Shown piece by piece: positions 1 through 11,426 of a stretch of DNA of 64,000 bases. Below the pieces are notes generated by a model. It was not told the origin of the DNA, ran no database searches, and saw nothing but the letters and a program-made list of their open reading frames with translations. Origin of the DNA: Glycine soja (lineage: Eukaryota > Streptophyta > Magnoliopsida > Fabales > Fabaceae); contig NC_041021.1 in the NCBI RefSeq assembly GCF_004193775.1, forward strand, positions 19,684,632 through 19,748,631, read 5' to 3'. Position numbers and translations under genes: made by a program. Numbering within the stretch: position 1 is the stretch's first letter; each line of letters begins with the position of its first letter.

Positions 1-687
1 CCTTAAACGGTCATCTTTGCTTTTATCGGTTAACATGGATCGTTCAAAAGCATAAAATCAACATGTAGCTTTACCGCTTTTGTCAACCACCCCAAGAGAT
101 CGTTAATGGTCCAACGCCTTAACGTTTCTCTCCTTTCAAAACTAAGAGATTGTTAATGGTCCAACGCCTTAACGTTTCTCTCCTTTCAAAAACAAAAGAT
201 CGTTTAATGGTCCAATGCTTTAAATGACATTTGTTCAGTCAAAATATATCTTGCAAAAAAGATAAAAAAAAACAACTTAACCAACGTTTAGTTCTTGAAG
301 AACTACGTAGGTCTGATTTCCTTACCACAATTGAGGAATACGTAGGAGCAAGGGAAACACCCTTGTCGACCACAAAAAGATAAAAAATATGAAAGGTACA
401 AAAAGACATAAAGACGTAAAAGGGAACATAAAACAAATTGAATTCATGTTTGCACATTTGATTAAAGGCTGCCGTCCCTTGTGACAGACGCGTGGGGTGC
501 TAATACCTTCCCCGTGCGTAAATACAACTCCCGAACCTTTCACTTAAAGTTCGTAGACCACGTCTTTTCTGGTTTTTCCGACGTTTTCCTCAAATAAACG
601 TTAGTGGCGACTCCGCGCGTATTCCTTTCTTGGAAGACGCACCCGTGAGTCTCGCATCGCCCTCCCGCCGAAGGATAGGTTGCGATA
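1..687 (+). repeat. 5' LTR of Ogre-like element (3' part only)
   Basis: This matches the end of the 3' LTR (about 24630-25395) almost base for base and ends TTGCGATA, where the 3' LTR has TTGCGACA. It lacks a 68-bp block present in the 3' LTR at 24715-24782; the block is bounded by the 9-bp repeat CCGCTTTTG, of which a single copy remains here at 74-82. Reading frames within it are LTR sequence, not genes. Confidence 0.85.
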
Positions 688-689
688 GT

Positions 690-703
690 TGGCGACTCCA
701 CTG
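690..703 (+). promoter_or_regulatory. Primer binding site of Ogre-like element
   Basis: TGGCGACTCCACTG begins two bases after the LTR end, where minus-strand synthesis is primed. It is the tRNA-Arg-type site reported for Ogre elements. The tRNA assignment is from memory; the position is seen directly. Confidence 0.65.
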
Positions 704-1479
704 AAAACTGTTTTTTAGAGAGTTAGGCCAATTAATCAGTGTGCTTTCTTTACTATGACTTCCCTTTTGTTCTTGTTCTTTGTCTTTTCTTTTTTCTTTC
801 TTATGTTCTTGTGTATATAAACTCTTTTGATGCTTTTAGTGTGTTTTAAAATGTATGCAAGAGGTAAATATTTATTCATTTGATGCACACAAACACCAAC
901 ACTATTTGCACACACGGTGAGTTGAAAAAGGGCCCTATACCCGGGTTCGTGGGAACTTAAGGAGTGGAGGTGAATCTGTGATCATGCTAGGTCTTCGACA
1001 TGCTTGATTACAGTGAACCCTCATCTAGAGTTTTTCTCTTTGACAACATATTGTTGCTAGTAGTCCCTACTGCTGCAATATGTTCTTCAAAGGGGATGAT
1101 ACCTCTAGAGACCATCAAGAGAGATATGACCACCTTGGGAATTATTGTTAAAAGACCTTTTAGCTCTCCCCCATATAGGTCCCTAAAATAGGGGCATGGA
1201 GCAAGCACGCTGCGTGCCATTTTTTTCACACTGCCATGCATGTAGTCAAAATGTCATGTACCCCTATGATTATATTTGTTTGTGGATAGTGTCGTATTAT
1301 GTACATTCCCATGTTGTGCCTTATCATGCACATGATTCATCTTGATCCCCTCTCTTTGGCAAAACAACGGAAGGTCCGCGTCACCTTCCTAAATACATAC
1401 GTCGGGCACCGTGCTACCCCAAGACGTTGTATCTAAGAAGAGACAATTTCCCGGGCTCCCGTATTCATAAATTGCATCT
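704..1479 (+). other. Untranslated leader of Ogre-like element
   Basis: No supported gene. Pyrimidine-rich sequence follows the primer site and leads to the first recognisable ORF1 codons. Short frames on both strands here overlap each other and have no recognisable domain. Confidence 0.5.
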
Positions 1480-3433
1480 GTGTCATATGCATTTCTTCAT
1501 GCATTCATCCATTCCACCCATGATAGATGTCGGAGTTTTGATTCACACTGGGTTTTGTTTCACTTTAGTAAAACATGGGAACAAATCAAACTGAAAAAAA
1601 GATTCTATCAAGTCAAAATTAAGGGCCTAGATATCACCAGCCTTAAGGAGTTGGGGCGGTTGATGGGACCTCTCCAAATGCATGCCTTCCACAAGGCGTA
1701 CGGAAAGATTTTAGATTTGACCATAGTAGAGATATCCATGGAAACCGTTGTATCACTCACCCAATACTATGACCAGCCTTTGAGATGCTTCACGTTTGGA
1801 GACTTCCAATTAGTACCGACTGTCGAAGAATTTGAGGAGATTCTAGGATGTCCTCTTGGGGGAAGGAAACCGTATCTTTTTCTCCGGGTTTCTTCCCTCC
1901 TTGAGCAAGATCACAGTTGTGGTCAGGGATTCGGCAAGAGAGTTGGATCATGTAAAGCAAACTCGAAACGACATAGTGGGCCTACCACGGAAGTACTTAG
2001 AAGGCAAGACAAGGGATATGGCGAATCAAGAGGAGTGGCTCCCGTTTATGGGTGTATTAGCATTGCTAATCTTTGGGGTTGTCCTCTTTCCAAACATGGA
2101 TGGTTTGGTGGACCTAGCCGCAATTGATGATTTCCTTGCATATCACCATAGCAAAGAGGGCCCGGTAGTAGCGATCTTGGTGGACTTATTTGATACATTT
2201 GACCGAAGGTGCGAGAAGAGTAGCGCACGAATCATCTGTTGTTTACCCGCTCTTTGTGTATGGTTGGTTTCGCACCTATTCATAAGGCATCCATGTCCGC
2301 TCTGAAGCCATCGCTCATGTGTCAAAAAGAGAAGAGTAGATTGGGACCAACACTTGGCTGGGATAGGAGGCAGAACAATCAACTGGTTTCCTCGATGGAA
2401 GGAAGGAAAGGAGGGAGTTCTTTTCTCATGTGGGGAGTACCCAAACATTCCGTTGATGGGAACGAGGGGTTGCATTAACTACAATCCCGCACTTGCTATA
2501 AGACAGTTAGGGTACCCCATGAGGGGAGCACCGACGGAAGAAAGCCTCTCTCCTTTCCTTGTGAGAGATTTCGGTGTGCAAAGTTTCAAGATTATACAAA
2601 GAGTCCATAAGACGTGGGAAAGCCCGTTAAGGAAAGATAAAGAACTTAGGGGGATTCGTAATGGCATCATCGGTGGTTATCATGAATGACCGAAGGTTCG
2701 TACGCGAGGGTTAGATTGGCTCTCCAAGTTAAAGATTATCGATGAAGACAACTTCGAAGCTTCTGAAGAGGATGAAGAAGTCTGAGCTCTAAAAACCGAA
2801 CTAGGAAAAGCAAGACTTGCCAAAGAAAAATTCAAGTTGGTCGCTACAGACGTCTGGAAAGAGTGTGTCGGGTTACGAAAAGAAAATGCAGCTACCGCAA
2901 GAGCCCTTGAACAAGAAACCAAGAGGGCTCGCAAGGAAGAGCATGGCCGAGATAAATTCCATGGAGCTTTGTGGGGCAGCAACAATGAGCTCGAGCTTCG
3001 AATGGGAGAGAGAGACCAATCACGAGTGCATAGCATGGTCTTAAAAAAGGAGTTAGCTGCTTGCTCAAGGTCCAAGAGAAGCCTGTCTCAGCGTTTATGC
3101 AAGACAGAGACCAACATGTTAGCCATCGTCAGCAAGTACCAAGAAGAATTAAAACTAGCCACAACCCACGAGCATAAAGTGGCGGACGAGTATGCCCAAG
3201 TGTACGCGGAAAAGGAGGCTAGAGGAAGGGTGATCGACTCGTTACATCAAGAGGCAACAATGTGGATGGACCGATTTGCTCTTACTTTGAACGGGAGTCA
3301 AGAACTTCCCCGATTGCTAGCCAAGGCCAAAGCAATGGCGGACACCTACTCCGCCCCCAGGGAGATCCACAGACTTCTCAGCTATTGTCAGCATATGATA
3401 GACTTAATGGCCCATATAATTAGAAACTGCTAG
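1480..3433 (+). pseudogene. Ogre ORF1 (DUF7745-like), frameshifted
   Basis: This matches the extra ORF that precedes gag in Ogre elements, a protein of unproven function. Frame 1 carries the N-terminal part, including LKELGRLMGP and FEEILGCPLGGRKPY, to about 1880. A shift then leads into frame 2, which continues to 3433 through three in-frame TGA codons at 2303, 2687 and 2783. Recognisable segments in order are SARELDHVKQTRND, LPFMGVLALLIFGVVLFP, INWFPRWKEGKEG and LAIRQLGYPMRGAP, then a charged, probably coiled-coil C-terminal third (about 2800-3240) ending MIDLMAHIIRNC. One frameshift and three TGAs over about 640 codons suggest moderate age and C-to-T decay. Translation upstream of about 1550 is uncertain, so the true start is not fixed. 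The DUF name is from memory. Confidence 0.7.
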
Positions 3434-4454
3434 GAAGTTTGTATTGTCACTCAGATCTTGACTAGTTATAAACTTTCTGAATAAAATGAGTTTATCCCGC
3501 ATTTTTACTCCAAAGATCAGTGCGAATCAAATCACTCCCGCATTTTATCTCTAGCATGCATTCATATCATGCATCGCATAAAGCATCTCTTCATGGCATC
3601 ATAATGAACATATCGTTGCTGCATTTGTCCGTTATCATATTCCAGCATCACAATTTGCATGAGTCATTGCATCATCATGCATATGCGTTCAACATACTTT
3701 TTGTTCTACAAACTGCATACCTTTTTTTTCATGTTCGCTCATGCATGATCCTTGCATTTTCCTCTGCAAAACAAAAACAAAAAAGGGAAGCATGAAAATT
3801 CATGATGCATTCTTAGTTGCATATATTCGGTACCATGAGCCAACCATGTTGGGATCATAAACCCGTTTCACTTAAAAACAAAATGATTGAACATGGTGCC
3901 TAATGCATGGTTAACTAGGAAATGATGTTTCTTCAGGGATCTCAATTTCATGATTACATTTTCTGTGCATAGCTTAAAGTATGCCCGAGTCATTCATCCC
4001 TATGAACTGTTGTTGAAGTATTGGTGATCAGAATTTCCATTCCTTGGATTATAGGGTTGAACCAAGCTCATGTTTTTACGAAAAGGTTCATCAAGTCAAG
4101 TTGAAATATGGAAGTAACCATCTTGCAAAAATTGGGACAAAAGATGGATCGAGTTACATCACTGCTTCGTCTACTGCCCAACACATTTAGGATTGTTGAT
4201 GTCCCTGTTACTTCCAGTTTCACCTTGACAAAGATGTCATGGACCATGTTGAAAATCTAAATTGATTCAACCCCATGTCCTGCGTAAAAATTCGCAATAC
4301 TTCAACTGTGCATCATTCGCATACATCCATGCTTTTCATTGGTTGCATTGCTCATTGCATTCTTTCCTTGAAAAAAATGAACTTAATCATTGTTATCAAA
4401 AGAAAAGAACACTTTTTACGGTGCCCTTACCGAACCTGTGCTAGAGCTAGAGTA
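3434..4454 (+). other. ORF1-gag spacer
   Basis: AT-rich, with repeated GCAT motifs (TTCATGCAT, GCATCAT) around 3540-3800. No coding sequence is supported. Confidence 0.5.
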
Positions 4455-6173
4455 ATGGGTGAAGTAGAGGAGGTGCAAGAGCAGATGAAGGCCGACATGG
4501 AGGCCATGAAAGAGCAAATGGCCACAATGATGGAGGTCATGATAAGCATGAAGAAGATAATGGAAGCCAATGCGGTTGCAGTTGCCGCTACCAACGTTGT
4601 TGCTAAGGTGAACCCGATGCCCCCGTCTGGCCTCAACCAAATGAATCATCCAACCTCAGCTATGGTAGGCAAAGATTTGGGAAGCACGGGCGGCCCCCAT
4701 TATGCGCAAATTCAAAACAAGCATGCCTTCCCACCATATGGCTTGCCTCCCAACTATACACCACCTAATGTGGCATACACTCCCAATGAGGATGTCAATA
4801 ACTCCGTTCCGATACTCATTGAGAACAAATAACCTCAATCTGATCAGGCACATGTCTCTCAAACCATGGGGGAGACACATGAAATTCCCCACCACAATCT
4901 AGCCGACTTCGAGCCTTGCCTTGGATATGCCACTGAAGGGCAAGCAGTTGGTGGTATACCCCTGCAAAACACTTTGAAGGGCCCTCGGTATCACCCACAA
5001 ACCACACCTCTTGCATTCCACAACGGGTAAAAACCCTCATGCTATGGCAGAAATGGGAAAGTTGGATCATCTAGAGGAAAGGCTCAAGGCCATTGAAGGA
5101 GGCCAAGATTATGCCTTTGCTAACCTAGAAGAGTTGTTCCTAGTACCTAATATCATCACCCCTCCCAAGTTCAAGGCGTCAAACTTTGACAAGTATAAGG
5201 GGACTACTTGCCCCAAGAACCATCCAAAGTTGTATTGTCGGAAGATGGGGGCATACACAAAAGATGAAGAACTGCTGATACATTTCTTCCAAGAAAGTCT
5301 TACTGGGGTAACTGTTACCTGGTACACTAACTTGGAACCTTCCCGAGTTCATTCTTGGAAGGACCTAATGGTTGCCTTCGTTAGACAGTGTCAGTACAAT
5401 TCTGATATGGCTCTGGATAGGATGCAACTACAGAACATGTGCAAAAAGGGGGCACGGATCTTTCAAAGAATACGCTCAAGTGGCACCTACAATGACGGAG
5501 AAAGAGATGATCATAATAATAGTAGACACATTACTAGTGTTTTACTATGAAAAATGGTGGGGTACGCACCTTCAAGCTTTGCGGATTTGGTCTTCGCCGG
5601 GGAAAGGGTCGAAGCAGATCTGAAAAGAGGCAAATTTAATCATCCTGCTTGGACGAATGAGAAAACTGGGGCAAATGAAGAGGGTGAGAATGATGGAGAA
5701 ACCCATGCTGTGACTGCCATTCCTATACGGCCAAGTTTCCCACCAACCCAAAAATGTCATTACTTAGCTAATAACAACCCTTCTCCTTACCTACCACCCA
5801 GTTATTCACAAAGGTCATCCCTAAATCAATCACAAAACCCACCTTCCACACAACCAATGCTAAACACCACCCTTAGCATGAACCAAAACACCAACCAAGG
5901 AAGGAATTTTGCAGCAAAAAGCCTGTAGAATTCACCCCAATTCTGGTGTCCTATGCTAACTTGCCCCATTATCTACTTGATACTGCAATGGTATCCATAA
6001 CCCCTGCTAGGTTTCCTCAACCTCCATTTTTCCGAGGATACAACTCGAACGCAATGTGCGCTTATCATGGAGGAGCCCCGAGGCATTCCATTGAGCATTG
6101 TATGACCCTGAAGCATAAAGTGCAAAGTCTAATTGATGGGGGCTGGCTGAAATTTGAGGAGAATCGCTTGTGA
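4455..6173 (+). pseudogene. gag: gag of Ogre-like element, several frameshifts
   Basis: This is the structural capsid/nucleocapsid gene. Translation begins at ATG 4455 with a Met/Glu-rich heptad-like stretch (MGEVEEVQEQMKADMEAMKE), probably a coiled coil. A TAA at 4830 interrupts the frame, which stays readable to TAA 5028. It then moves to frame 1 (capsid-type region: LEELFLVPN, FKASNFDKYKGTTCP, VTWYTNLEPSRVHSW), to frame 2 near 5457, back to frame 1 near 5554 (PSSFADLVFAGERVE), and to frame 0 near 5935. The last piece has CAYHGGAPRHSIEHC, a Cys/His cluster in the nucleocapsid position, and ends at 6173. At least four frameshifts plus stops make it non-functional. No protease follows, so the usual gag-pro-pol order is broken here. 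Confidence 0.75.
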
Positions 6174-7469
6174 ATCCTAACATTGACAAACGACACCACA
6201 CATGGGGCAATTTTGAAAGTTGCTGTTAGATGTCTCTAATGACTCATCGGGATTTTCAAGTTTATGCCATTATTATAAACCACAGTTACAATGCTAAAAT
6301 GGATGAACTTGACATCCTTGTCTCTCTCATCCTCTCACAAACACTTCTTTGCTTATTCAACTTCCACCGGAATGTGAGTGTAAGCCATTGGTTTGTTTGC
6401 TCAAAGCGACCTGCACTCCTGAGTGTTGACTTCCAAGACCGTTCAATCAGAGATTACTCGTCCTGCATGTTGGTGGGGTGCCGTAAACAACGAGTAAAGC
6501 AGAAAAGTTAAAAAAAAGCATTTGATTGACTGTGTTTTCAAGTAAAAATATAGACATTCATGTGACCTCATTTTATCATTCCAGAAATTTTTCCTTTTTA
6601 GAGAGAAGTGAGTTATCAAGAATAGGAGTCATTTGACTTAATCCGTCGATTGAAAAAATCCTTCAACTATTTCTCATCCTTGGAAAATTCTTTTTGCAAG
6701 AATCAAACCGCCTTTTTCATTATTCCTTGCTACAAGGTTGTGAAAACAAAAATGGATACCTCAAAGCCCTACACTGGGGCAATGAAAGGCACCATGCATA
6801 AACCTTAAGTGAACCTAGGGGCAGATTAGAAGTTCTCACCCAATAGGTTCACTGCTACAAGGTCATGACGAAAGAAGACGATTGGTACCTCAAAGCCTTA
6901 CACTGGGGCAATGAGGGGCATCGTGCATGAGCCTCAAGTGAACATAGGGGCAGATCAAAAGCTCTCACCCGTCGATGTTTTTTAAACAAAAAAATGGGGG
7001 AGGGGGACAAACCCTGGAATTTCAATGGATTGATTAAACGTCAAAGCTCCATTGTCGTCACTCCAAAATGGTCAAGTGACTAAATCAAACAGAACATACA
7101 CTCTGAGGGAGTTCCCGGAGAGATTTGTAAAAGATAGGATAAGGTTGCATGAATTATCACCTCTTTCAAAAGGACAGTCAATCTGTGTTTGCCAAAAAAA
7201 TTAAATCAAAATCAAAATCACAAAATAGGAAAAGAATTTCATGAACATTGTACAACTTTCCGTTGCATTGCATTTATTTCATATGAAGTCTACATTTACC
7301 AAATTTCACGACAAAGGTTGCATGCATTTGCATCCCTAAAAATCATGTTAACTGCATAGATTTCCTACATCTAATGTCCAATCTTTTGAATTTAGGATGA
7401 CCGGCCCTCTCGATGAGTCGATCTCTTGCTTTATCATAAGGGTGGACCCTTGGGTACTAGTACCTATCC
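6174..7469 (+). other. Spacer after gag, no pol
   Basis: Where protease and RT should follow there is only non-coding DNA. It includes a ~125-bp tandem duplication at 6729-6978 and otherwise AT-rich unique-looking sequence. No pol motif is visible in any frame. Confidence 0.6.
6729..6978 (+). repeat. ~125-bp tandem duplication
   Basis: Two copies begin GCTACAAGG at 6729 and 6854. Both contain a match to TACACTGGGGCAATGA, GTGAACNTAGGGGCAGAT and a final CTCACCC. They have diverged by scattered substitutions. Confidence 0.8.
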
Positions 7470-8790
7470 CCTTCAGAGGACTTCACGTCCTCGCCTCCAG
7501 AGGACTACATGTCCTTGCCTTCAGAGGACTACACGTCCTCGCCTTCAGAGGGCCACATGTCCTCACCTTCAGAGGACTCTTGTACTCGCCTTTAGAGGAC
7601 TACACGTCCTCGCCTTTAGAGGGCTACACGTCCTCACCTTCAGAGGGCTACACGCCCTCGCCTTCAGAGGACTACACGTCCTCGCCATCAGAGGGCTGCA
7701 CACCCTCACCTTCAGAGGACTACACGTCCTCGCCTTCAGAGGGTCATGTACCTTCACCTTCAGAGGACTACACGTCCTTGCCTCCAGAGGACTACGTGTC
7801 CTCGCCTTTAGAGGACTACACGTCCTCGCCATCAGAGGACTCCACGTCCTCGCCTTTAGAGGACTGCACGTCCTCACCTTCAGAGGATTGCACGTCCTCA
7901 CCTTCGGAGGGCCACGCGTCCTCACCTTCAGAGGACTCCTGTCCTCACCTTCAGAGGACTACACTTCCTCGCCTTCAGAGGGCTACACGTCCTCACCTTC
8001 AGAGGGGTGCACGCCCTCGCCTTTAGAGGACTGCACCTCCTCGCCTCCAGAGGACTCCTGTCCTCGCCTTCAGAGGACTTCACGTCCTCACCTTCAGAGG
8101 GTTGCACGCCCTCACCTTCAGAGGGCTACACGCCCTCGCCTTTGTAGGACTTCACGTCCTCATCTTCAGAGGGCTGCACGTCCTCACCTTCAGAGGGCTA
8201 CACGCCCTCGCCTTTGTAGGGCTACACGCCCTCACCTTCAGAGGACTACACGTCCTCGCCTTTAGAGGGGCTTGTACCTTCACCTTCAGAGGAATACACG
8301 TCCTCGCCTCCAGAGGACTACATGTCCTCGCCTTCAGAGGACTATATATCCTCCCCTTCAAAGGGCTACACACCTTCACCTTTGTAGGGCTACACGCCCT
8401 CACCTTCAGAGAACTACACGTCCTCACTGTCGGAGGGCTACACACCCTCACCTTTAGTGGGCTACACGCCCTATCCTTTATAGGACTACACGTCCTCGCC
8501 ATCAAAGTACTACGCGTCCTCGCCTTCAAAGGACTTCACGTCCTCACCTTCAGAGGGCTACACACCCTCATCTTCAGAGGACTATACGTCCTCCCCCTGA
8601 GAGGACTACACGTCCTTGCCTTCAGAGGGCTACACACCCTCGCCTTCATAAGACTACATGTCCCCCTTTTCAGAGGGCTACATGCCCTCGCCTTTAGAGG
8701 GCGACACGTCCTCACCTTCGGAGGGCTGCACACTCCCTCGCCTTTAGAGGGCTACGCATCCTCGCTTTCAGAGGGCTCCACATCTGCACC
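7470..8790 (+). repeat. 24-bp minisatellite of stem-loop units (~55 copies)
   Basis: The consensus unit is TTCAGAGGACTACACGTCC plus TCGCC (24 bp). Because 24 is a multiple of 3, every forward frame reads as an 8-residue repeat (FRGLHVLA, SEDYTSSP or LQRTTRPR), which gives long stop-poor frames that are probably not genes. Each unit holds an inverted repeat, GAGGAC-TACAC-GTCCTC. A second class has GAGGGC-TACAC-GCCCTC, with both arms changed together. Array position, between gag and the 3' LTR, fits the known tandem-repeat-prone 3' region of Ogre elements. Edges decay: the last units (8730-8790) have broken arms. Confidence 0.9.
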
Positions 8791-8913
8791 TTAAGAGAAT
8801 TTAAGGTCCTCTGCCTTTAAATGCTTAACCGAGACTTGCACTCCCGGTTAAGGGGCCAGTAGTTTCCTTTTTTCAGTTCCTGGGCCACCCCCTGATATTG
8901 GAGGGCGCCAACT

Positions 8914-9627
8914 GTGCGAATACAACCAGAGAGGGAGGCTATCACGCAGCTACTATGCATACCGGGGCAAGATTTCACCCGTGCCACTGCAAAGAGACAA
9001 GTGCGGATCGTGCGCACCAACATAACCACTCTTACACAGATATGTATAACATTGCTGCTTAGCAACATTCTGCCCAGCGACTGTAATGCCGATCTCCCCC
9101 TGCGGAAGTATCAGTTGGGGTCGCGCCCACAAGACACCCAGTGGACCCGGAGAAGTCCATTAGGGCCCTGGGGTTTCCAGCTTTGGTTACGGGCCTCTAT
9201 CGGTCCTACTAGGTGCCCGTACCCCCGACAAGGTCATGCCATCGCGACATAGGTAAGTATGCATATGGTTCAAACTAATTTCTTATGTCATCTATTGTTT
9301 GCAGGGATCGCGCCCGCAGGACACCCAGTGGACCCAAAGAAGTCCAATAGGGTCCTGGGGTTTCCAGCTCTGATTACGGGCCTCTGTCAGTTCTACGGAG
9401 TGTCCGTCACCCCCAGCAAGGTCATCAGGCCTCCTACTAACCGAGCTTTCATCAAGAAGTATTGTGCCCCCAGGCAGGCAGAGGGCGAGACACCACAACA
9501 GCCTGGGGATGGCCAGCAACAGGCAACAAATGCACCACTGCCACCTCCAGAGCCCCTCAGCTCATCCACAAAAAGGTTAGAGTATTGCCTACGACACATG
9601 GCCGACCAAGTCCAAATCCAAAGGTAA
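8914..9627 (+). pseudogene. Fragment resembling legume 'putative plant transposon protein' (Transposase_32-like)
   Basis: Two readable segments resemble a domain common in legume retroelement ORFs. The first is 8914-9115, with LCIPGQDFTRATAKRQVRI and LLLSNILPSDCNADLPLRK. The second is 9306-9627, with LGFPALITGLCQFYGV and IRPPTNRAFIKKYC. Between them a ~187-bp tandem duplication breaks the frame, so the first copy of the second segment is read out of frame. Downstream, TTAAAGAAGCACTACTAGG and GAGGCAACCTAG resemble the spacer that often follows Athila/Tat coding regions. It may be a remnant of another element joined here. Family assignment is from memory of similar legume proteins, without a search. 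Confidence 0.45.
9117..9425 (+). repeat. ~187-bp tandem duplication with intron-like border
   Basis: TCGCGCCC(A/G)CA(A/G)GACACCCAGTGG to AAGGTCAT occurs at about 9119-9236 and again at 9306-9423. The sequence between the copies starts GGTAAGTATG (about 9251) and ends TTGTTTGCAGG (about 9305), which looks like a GT...AG intron. Confidence 0.7.
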
Positions 9628-9898
9628 GCAAAGTACTAGGTCCGTGACCGACAAGTCATCATGCGTCCAGCTCAAGACGTTAAAGAAGCACTACTAGGAG
9701 GCAACCTAGTACCTTTTGGATCTATGCTTGTTATTTGATCACTTTTTATAGTAGGATGCACCTAGTTGCTCATGATCCTAGGAATTTAAATAAAACAAGC
9801 ACAAGCTCGAAAGGTAGTCATACCTCACAAAATATATGTATGTGTGTTTAGGTATGAAAATACCTTAGATATGCATGTATGTAGCAAAAAGATACCTC

Positions 9899-9900
<2 letters not shown>

Positions 9901-9993
<93 letters not shown>
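9901..9993. repeat. (TA)n / (TATG)n microsatellite
   Basis: About 28 TA units at 9903-9956, then mixed TATA/TGTATG repeats to about 9993. Confidence 0.95.
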
Positions 9994-9995
<2 letters not shown>

Positions 9996-10599
9996 TTAGG
10001 TAGCAAGATACCTTGGATATGCATAGCAAAAATACCTCACAAAAATATACACATGTTTAGGTAGCAAAATACCTCATGAAAAAAAAACAAAAACAAAAAC
10101 AAACAAGAACAAAAAGTATATCTTTCAGCTGAAAAGCCAACATGCTTTTGAGAAGAGATAACTTCCAGCTTTTCTTTGAAAAAAATTCACTGATCATAAC
10201 CAGTTTTTGAAAGAAAATGTGTATATACCTGAAGGGTGAATGCTATGAAAATTTTCCCGAACGCCCAAAATGGACTCGGATGAATGCATGAATTGATAAA
10301 TGAACATGTTTTGAAAGCACTGGGTTGACTAAAATAGAGAAAATGAATCCTGAGCCTTAGTATCACATGACCGTAAAAACTTGATGCTTGAGTGTCCCCA
10401 TAGATGCATGCATGACCAGTTTTGCATAAAATTTCCTAATCATCATTGTTGCATGTGTGTCATGGAAATAATGTGGGACATCCCCTTTATCCCTGAACCA
10501 CTGGCCAGACCAACACCCTGACATATATCATGTCCATCCGTTCTACAAGCCTTGAGCCAAAGTCCCAACTCACCATAAACCTTACCCTAAAAAAGAAAA

Positions 10600-10740
10600 C
10601 AAAAAGGAGAAAGTTCCCGATCAAAGAATCGGAAGAAGAAGAAGAAGAAAAAAAGGAAAATTCCCAATCAAAGAGTGGGAGAAAGCAAACAGAAGAAAGA
10701 AAATTCTCGATCAAGGATCGGAAGAAAACAGAAGAAATAT
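10600..10740 (+). repeat. Purine-rich ~45-bp repeat, three units
   Basis: Three degenerate units share GAAA(G/A)TTCC(C)GATCAA followed by a GAAGAA-rich tail. The first has the inverted arms CCGAT and ATCGG around CAAAGA; the second has CCCA and TGGG in the same places. Confidence 0.6.
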
Positions 10741-11426
10741 GCATAAAGGTCTTTGGACCAGACAATATCTGAACAATACAGAATTGTCACCAAGTAAACA
10801 AGAAAAGAAAGGGAACCACGACCTAAAGTGGTCCTCTCCCTTTGATTGCCAACCAAAATCCTATGCGTCGGTGGCTTGTTCACCTCGCATTAAATAAAAA
10901 CAGAAAAGGCCAATTGATCCATGAAAAAGTCCTATTGATCCATGATCACGCATGTAATCCTTGATTTGATAGGAAATGATTTGCAAAACCAAGTCATGAC
11001 ATATTTATGGTTCGGAATTAGGATGAAACACTTACCTGTGTGAGATCGATGCACTTTGAGTGATTTTCTTCTATTTTTGTTGAACCCAGTGTTTCCTCTA
11101 AATGGTCATTTAGAAGCGAAATGCTAACATCCAAAATCTCATTTATGGTTATGAAAAGATTTCATCAGCATACTCTCCTTCCCTGGTAGACACATTGCTT
11201 TTCATCCAAAAAAGCATATGTTGCTCTGGTCAGTTGGAAGTTTTGTCTCTTTACTAAAGCATGTTCGCATTTTAGTGAAGAAAACACCGAGACTATTTTA
11301 GTCTCACAAGTTATCCAGAACTACATAGGTCTGAGTTCCTCATTGAGGATACATAGGAGCAAGAGTCTCGCTTTTGTCGGCCGCCCCATAATCTCTGTCA
11401 TACTGACCCTGAGGTCATGTGACATG

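Larger units (their letters stand above)
9628..11426 (+). other. Non-coding 3' region of Ogre-like element
   Basis: No gene. It holds an AT microsatellite (9901-9993), a purine-rich triplicated block (about 10600-10740), and at 11308-11360 a diverged copy of the LTR segment with AACTACATAGGTCTGA and GATACATAGGAGCAAGAG. Confidence 0.6.

Noticed and set aside
239..543. Reverse-strand ORFs in the Ogre LTR, repeated at 24944-25251
   Set aside because: Present in both LTRs because the LTRs are copies; no domain and no initiation context.
7470..8790. CRISPR array
   Set aside because: Units are contiguous 24-bp repeats with no unique spacers, in a plant retroelement.
7397..8794. Long open frames (209, 279 and 230 codons, plus reverse-strand frames) with octapeptide repeats
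   Set aside because: They arise in several frames at once because the DNA repeat length (24) is divisible by 3. No start context, no known domain, and the stem-loop pattern is a property of the DNA rather than of one frame.
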